Assembly: GCF_004765805.1 (NCBI RefSeq)
Contig: NZ_ML219773.1
Location: forward strand, 1,273,887 to 1,337,886
Direction: 5' to 3'
DNA: 64,000 bases
Source of the DNA: Halorussus halobius
GTDB lineage: Archaea > Halobacteriota > Halobacteria > Halobacteriales > Haladaptataceae
Within the stretch, counting starts at the first letter, position 1, and the number at the start of each line of letters is the position of its first letter. The notes beneath the pieces are model-generated. The model searched no databases. It was not told the origin of the DNA and saw only the letters and a program-made list of their open reading frames with translations. The position numbers and the translations under genes were made by a program. This document shows, piece by piece, positions 60,541-64,000 of the stretch.

Positions 60541-60884
60541 CACTCGCCACCTCCCGTGTCGCCGTCGAGACAGTTGAGCAACCACTGCACGCGCTGGTCG
60601 AGGAGCGCCCAGCCCTGGTCGGTGAGCGAGTAGACGTTCGTCCGCTGGTCGCGCTCTTGTTTCTCGACGAGACCCTTGTCGACGAGCGTGTCGAGGTTCG
60701 GGTAGAGGCGGCCGTGATGGACCTCCGCGTCGTAGCGTGCGTCGAGGGTGTCCTTGAGCGCGAGCCCGTGCGGGCGGGAGCCGGTGTGGCGGTCGTCGCG
60801 GTAGCGGCCGTGTTCGTAGCCGGCGATGACGACCAGGAGGTCGTGCTGGAACCGCGTCAGATCGTCCGCATGGACGGCCGTCAT
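60540..60884 (-). CDS. PadR-like winged-helix protein (114 aa)
   Basis: Start MTAVHADDLTRFQHDLLVVI overlaps the previous stop. The fold is a winged helix of the PadR type: GYEHGRYRDDRHTGSRPHGL, ALKDTLDARYDAEVHHGRLY, PNLDTLVDKGLVEKQERDQR and VYSLTDQGWALLDQRVQWL. Proteins of this kind are frequent in haloarchaeal viruses and plasmids and act as transcriptional regulators. No separate ligand domain. It probably regulates the element's genes. Confidence 0.82.
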   Translation of the reverse strand: MTAVHADDLTRFQHDLLVVIAGYEHGRYRDDRHTGSRPHGLALKDTLDARYDAEVHHGRLYPNLDTLVDKGLVEKQERDQRTNVYSLTDQGWALLDQRVQWLLNCLDGDTGGGE

Positions 60885-61597
60885 CGCGTCCCCCCGTCCA
60901 TCGAGACGGTCGCGCCGCAGAGCGTGCAGCGCTCCTCGATCACTGCGCGACCGCGCAGGTCGGTGCGGCCGTACCGCCGCGTCCGGGGGTGCGAGCACCA
61001 CGTGCCGACGCGTCCGCCGTCGGTTGCGACGGGCTGGCACTCCGGACAGGTCGACGGCAGTTCTCGTGGCGGGCCGTAGGCGACGTGCCCGCAGTCGTAC
61101 TGCCGGTTCAGACACTCCGTGTACGGGTTCTCGGGAGCGAGGTTGAGCACGTACTCGCGGCCGCGCTTGTGGAGGATCGAGATCCGTTCCTCGGCGTCCT
61201 CGTCGTACTCGCTGGGGTCGATGGCGTCGAGGCTCCGCCCGGTCGCGTGCTCGAACGCCACCGCGTAGTCGGCCGTCCACCGCCGAGACCCACTCGGAAG
61301 CGTGACGGCGTAAACGTGGTCTCGCTTCTTGCCGGCGCGGGTGCCGCCGTCGGTAACGAGCCGGGGGCGGTCGTCGGTGTCGGTATCGTTATTCGGGTCG
61401 GGTGAGAACTGTTCGACTGGACGGGGACTCGGGTGTGAACAACCTCCCGTCTCCGCGGTCGCGCTGTCACGCGAGCGCGTTTTCTGCGAGGACTCCGTCT
61501 GCGAGTCGGTGGTGTCTCGGTCGCTACTGGGTCGACCGGCTGGTTCCGCTGTCGTATGGGGCTTATTTTTAAGACCCCTGATAGTGTCGTTCGACAT
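60881..61597 (-). CDS. zinc-binding protein, first gene of the leftward operon (238 aa)
   Basis: MSNDTIRGLKNKPHTTAEPA begins a long disordered Ser/Thr/Asp region to about residue 80. The folded part has KKRDHVYAVTLPSGSRRWTA and YVLNLAPENPYTECLNRQYD, then a cysteine-rich end with YDCGHVAYGPPRELP, STCPECQPV, GTWCSHPRTRR and EERCTLCGATV, probably two zinc sites. A TTAAAAATAAG run inside its first codons could mean that transcription starts further downstream, with a shorter product. Family not recognised. Confidence 0.62.
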   Translation of the reverse strand: MSNDTIRGLKNKPHTTAEPAGRPSSDRDTTDSQTESSQKTRSRDSATAETGGCSHPSPRPVEQFSPDPNNDTDTDDRPRLVTDGGTRAGKKRDHVYAVTLPSGSRRWTADYAVAFEHATGRSLDAIDPSEYDEDAEERISILHKRGREYVLNLAPENPYTECLNRQYDCGHVAYGPPRELPSTCPECQPVATDGGRVGTWCSHPRTRRYGRTDLRGRAVIEERCTLCGATVSMDGGTR

Positions 61598-61792
61598 GGC
61601 TTCTAAACTCCGTCGTAGGGTTGGAAGCCAGTCCGGCGTGCTTGTGACACGTCGGGCACCTTTTGAAGGCGACCCGAGAGGACTTGCTTCCAGTTGGAAC
61701 GTTTTACTACAGGCCCATAATGTTACTGGTGGTAGCCTCCCTTTGTGAGGATGCCGACAGCCCTATCTGGGATGCTACCAACAGTATCATGT
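61598..61792. other. divergent control region of the element
   Basis: Between the leftward operon and the rightward repressor. It holds a 6-bp inverted repeat GGCTTC/GAAGCC near 61598-61629, a possible TATA box CCATAATG near 61715, and the operator candidate described below. Confidence 0.5.
61724..61788 (+). promoter_or_regulatory. inverted-repeat operator of the repressor gene
   Basis: TACTGGTGGTAGCCTC (61724-61739) is mirrored by GATGCTACCAACAGTA (61771-61786), matching at 14 of 16 positions across a 31-nt gap. The second arm ends 6 nt before the repressor start. Both arms would suit a repressor that loops or binds cooperatively. Confidence 0.6.
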
Positions 61793-62110
61793 ATGGCCCG
61801 CTTTTCGGATAGGATGATGCTGCTGCAGCTCCCGACGGATCAGATGATCCTCGAAGAGCTGCAGGACGGTCGAAATCTCGGGGCTAACATCGCCGAAGAC
61901 ATCGACCGACACCGAAAGACGGTGACTAAACGCCTGAACCAGCTCGAAGACTACGAACTCGTACGGAATGTTGGTCGAGGCGTCTACGAGATCACGTTGC
62001 GCGGCGAAATCGCTCTTGCGAACATCGACGAGTACGACCGCGAGACGACAGCGCTGGAAGAGCTTATCGAAGCAGAACACCAACGCCAAAGCTCGGACGA
62101 GTCGTCGTAG
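61793..62110 (+). CDS. phiH1-repressor-like winged-helix protein
   Basis: A 105-residue regulator: MARFSDRMMLLQLPTDQMIL, EELQDGRNLGANIAEDIDRH, RKTVTKRLNQLEDYELVRNV and GRGVYEITLRGEIALANIDE. The DGRN..ANIA.EIDRHR pattern is that of the phiH1-repressor-like family of haloarchaeal viruses and proviruses. An in-frame ATG lies 16 codons upstream but would place the operator inside the gene. It is divergent from the leftward operon, so it probably controls the lysogenic or maintenance state of the element. Confidence 0.8.
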   Translation: MARFSDRMMLLQLPTDQMILEELQDGRNLGANIAEDIDRHRKTVTKRLNQLEDYELVRNVGRGVYEITLRGEIALANIDEYDRETTALEELIEAEHQRQSSDESS

Positions 62111-62120
62111 CATTACTCGG

Positions 62121-62366
62121 TCACGCTCGTTGGAGTTGGGCGACGATATCCTCGACCCAGTCTGGTTCGTCGACGTCAGCGAGTTCGCCGTCTGCATTCC
62201 AGCTGGTCACGACCTCGTACTTCCCTGATTTCGTGACGTCAAGCCGGAGCTTCGGACCATTTTCGGCGTCGAGGTCGACGCGTGCCCCACCCCCGGAGAG
62301 CGGTTTGACATCTTCGAAGCCGACCTCGGTGCCGTCGTACGCTTCGATGATTTCCGACTGTGGCAT
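62121..62366 (-). CDS. element protein of unknown function (81 aa)
   Basis: MPQSEIIEAYDGTEVGFEDV then KPLSGGGARVDLDAENGPKL, RLDVTKSGKYEVVTSWNADG and a Trp-rich end DVDEPDWVEDIVAQLQRA. Mostly beta with one final helix; no cysteine. It is downstream of the Orc1/Cdc6-like gene by 27 bp on the same strand and may be co-transcribed. Family not recognised. Confidence 0.65.
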   Translation of the reverse strand: MPQSEIIEAYDGTEVGFEDVKPLSGGGARVDLDAENGPKLRLDVTKSGKYEVVTSWNADGELADVDEPDWVEDIVAQLQRA

Positions 62367-62393
62367 ACATGTCGGTCGAGGAGCCGTATCTGC

Positions 62394-63485
62394 TTAAAAA
62401 GAGGTTGTATTTCCGGCATCGTCACTCTCGACACTCTCGACACACATCCCCGAATCCAGTGACGGCGTAACCGACTCGTCGACCACTCGATACACCCGAC
62501 TTTTCGAATCGCCCACCGCCTCGACCAGCTCGTACTCGACGAGCTTCCGCAACTTATTCCGCCGCGACCGCCGCCCCACCGGCGTCCGCTCACGCCCATA
62601 GTACATCTGCTCACCCACCGCATCGTACCGGTCGTGAAGCTCGCCCGCCGGCACCTCGCCGGCCTCGTGCACCAACCCGTACAGAACATGATGATGGAAC
62701 GTGAGCGAGTAGAGCTTCGACCGGCGAATCCGATGCTGGGCGCGCTCGTAGGCGTCCTCGATGTCCGTGTCGTGAATCCGGGCGTGCCCTCGCTCAGACG
62801 CGACCTCCGCAGCGGCCCGAAGCACCTGAATCCCTGAGCGTGCGACGCCCGCGACCTCGTCAGCAATCCCCCGCAGCTGGTCGTCGGAGACCACACTCGG
62901 CCGGAGCCCGACGTTCGCGCGCGCTCGCAGAATCGACGAGAGCTCGTCAACCCCATAGCGACCGAGTTGGATCGGTCCCGAAACGGCGCGACGGACCGCG
63001 TCGGGCGCACGCGAGAGCCAACGCTGCGGGTCGTGGACGACCGCGATGAACGACACCAACGGCACGTCGTCCAGAACATCGAGGACGTCGGTCTCGGGGA
63101 GTGAGTCGGCTTCGTCGAGGACGAGAATCGCGGGCTGGTCGACGGCCTCCCGCAGGGCGACGCGGAGATCGTCGACGGACGCGGCGTCGGTGGCCGAGTG
63201 GCCGGGGAGGTCGTCGAGCGCGGCCTGCAGGACGTCGGTTGTGGATTCGCCGAGGCACTGGATGTGGGTGTGGGCGACGGTGGCGAACTGGTCGAGTTTC
63301 CCGAGGGTGTGGCGGGCGAGCGCGGTTTTGCCGACACCGCTGGGGCCGGCGAGGAGGACGTCGGCGGCGGGTCGGCCGGCGAGTGCTGGGTCAAGCGCGT
63401 GTGAGAGGTCCTCGATTTCGGCCTCCCGGTGTTTGAGTTCACGGGGGAGGTGGTCGTCGCGGAAGACGCGCGGGTCGGTTATCAT
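62394..63485 (-). CDS. Orc1/Cdc6-family AAA+ protein of the element
   Basis: A 363-residue replication-initiator-type ATPase. Start set at MITDPRVFRDDHLPRELKHR by a TATA box at leaderless distance. Walker A is GPSGVGKT (47-54), Walker B LVLDEAD (121-127), sensor-like FIAVVHDPQRW and the lid ARANVGLRPSVVSDDQLRGI. A winged helix follows (KLRKLVEYELVEAVGDSKSR). Elements that carry their own Orc1/Cdc6 often replicate from an adjacent origin. The GC content here is high, and the protein is somewhat shorter than chromosomal Orc1. Confidence 0.85.
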   Translation of the reverse strand: MITDPRVFRDDHLPRELKHREAEIEDLSHALDPALAGRPAADVLLAGPSGVGKTALARHTLGKLDQFATVAHTHIQCLGESTTDVLQAALDDLPGHSATDAASVDDLRVALREAVDQPAILVLDEADSLPETDVLDVLDDVPLVSFIAVVHDPQRWLSRAPDAVRRAVSGPIQLGRYGVDELSSILRARANVGLRPSVVSDDQLRGIADEVAGVARSGIQVLRAAAEVASERGHARIHDTDIEDAYERAQHRIRRSKLYSLTFHHHVLYGLVHEAGEVPAGELHDRYDAVGEQMYYGRERTPVGRRSRRNKLRKLVEYELVEAVGDSKSRVYRVVDESVTPSLDSGMCVESVESDDAGNTTSF

Positions 63486-63507
63486 GCGTGGAAGACATGA
63501 ACGCGGG

Positions 63508-63516
63508 TATATAAAT
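63508..63516 (-). promoter_or_regulatory. TATA box of the Orc1/Cdc6-like gene
   Basis: ATTTATATA on the minus strand, 23-31 nt before the start codon. Next to it (63530-63551) is the near-perfect palindrome CCGGAACCTGTGACAGGACC plus GG, a candidate origin or operator site. Confidence 0.55.
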
Positions 63517-63574
63517 CGCGGCGGCACTTCCGGAACCTGTGACAGGACCGGGAAAAGAGCTCTCGGTCGCCGCG

Positions 63575-64000
63575 TCAGTCGCCGACGGCGACGCGGTCGT
63601 GCACGCCGGCGAGCGGGCACGCCTCGTCATGCACAATCTCGAAGAGGTCCTCGTCGGCGTTTCCACAGGTGCAGACGAAGCCGAGGACCTCGCCTTCGCA
63701 GAGCCCGCCACGGCCTTCGGTTTCCGCACTCTCGATGACGATGAACTCGGTATCTGGGTCGAGCTCGGGCGCTGGGTCGTCCGGCGCGGGTTGGAGACCG
63801 TCGTAGTGCTCGCGGCCGTGCTGGCCGGCGAGCGAACACGTCTTCTCGTGCCAGATTTGGTCGCGGGTCTCGTCGGTCTGCCGGCACTCCGCACAATAGT
63901 AGCCGACGACCTCGCCCTCGACGTAGTCGGGCGGATGGGATTCGGAGGCGACGAGGCGCTGGACTTGGGTGCCGTGGAGGTCTTCGCGAACGACCTTCAT
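63575..64000 (-). CDS. tandem zinc-motif protein of the element (141 aa)
   Basis: Complete gene starting at the last base of the window (MKVVREDLHGTQVQRLVASE). Two similar halves each contain a C-x-C or C-x2-C pair, then H-[DE]-x2-C-x-L-A-G-x-H: GYYCAECRQ with WHEKTCSLAGQHGREH, and GFVCTCGNA with VHDEACPLAGVHDR. The halves are joined by an acidic Pro-rich linker. The repeated C-C-H-C-H set looks like a small zinc fold duplicated once. No family is recognised. It is the first gene visible upstream of the Orc1/Cdc6-like gene on the same strand. Confidence 0.72.
   Translation of the reverse strand: MKVVREDLHGTQVQRLVASESHPPDYVEGEVVGYYCAECRQTDETRDQIWHEKTCSLAGQHGREHYDGLQPAPDDPAPELDPDTEFIVIESAETEGRGGLCEGEVLGFVCTCGNADEDLFEIVHDEACPLAGVHDRVAVGD

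Noticed and set aside
56836..64000. Assignment of the element to a named virus family
   Set aside because: No capsid, spike, terminase or packaging gene is visible within the window, so family or even viral nature cannot be stated.

Overview
The window is chromosomal DNA of a halophilic archaeon (class Halobacteria). Support: very high G+C, strongly acidic predicted proteins, many apparently leaderless genes with a TATA-like box about 25-30 nt before the start, frequent GTG starts and ATGA/GTGA overlaps, and archaeal genes (PAN, proteasome beta, FEN1, Cdc6/Orc1, Elp3, HMG-CoA synthase). The genus cannot be fixed from sequence alone; a Halorussus-like organism is only a guess.

Layout. 1-21.4 kb is mostly housekeeping: a truncated amphi-Trp protein, a Dna2-type nuclease/helicase, an aminotransferase, an XRE-CBS regulator, a DUF555 protein, proteasome beta, a GCS2-type ligase, ATP-dependent DNA ligase, a RecJ-like DHH/OB protein, Elp3, a PQQ-propeller lipoprotein, an MBL hydrolase and RqcH. 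22-38.8 kb continues with ADP-forming acyl-CoA synthetase plus a DRTGG partner, a small membrane/DUF7504-like trio, a rhodanese lipoprotein, a bactofilin-like protein, a histidine kinase, PAN, a winged-helix regulator, a methyltransferase, a GNAT enzyme, a FAD/Rieske oxidoreductase, FEN1 and HMG-CoA synthase. 38.8-51.5 kb holds a 1265-residue repeat-rich surface protein, a DUF58/DUF4129 membrane operon and a HyuA/HyuB pair.

The most interesting accessory locus is 51.6-55.9 kb: two paralogous 50-residue peptides, each with a conserved leader and a different two-cysteine core, converge on a complete class II lanthipeptide synthetase (LanM). Its cyclase carries the Cys-Cys-Gly zinc motif of the substrate-tolerant ProcM group. 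No transporter or leader protease is next to it; a small membrane protein is divergently encoded.

From about 56.8 kb to beyond the right edge is an integrative element. It interrupts a type II/IV secretion (VirB11-like) ATPase gene after about codon 262 and carries a tyrosine recombinase, an eight-gene leftward operon of small mostly unrecognised proteins (one PadR-like), a phiH1-repressor-like gene with an inverted-repeat operator candidate, and an Orc1/Cdc6-family ATPase. No capsid or spike gene is visible, so provirus versus plasmid is undecided.

Intergenic DNA contains a dispersed element of about 140 bp (four clear copies, one decayed) whose second hairpin differs between copies by compensatory changes. 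Two copies or copy pairs are associated with a GTAGCTAGC inverted repeat. No rRNA, tRNA or CRISPR array was recognised.
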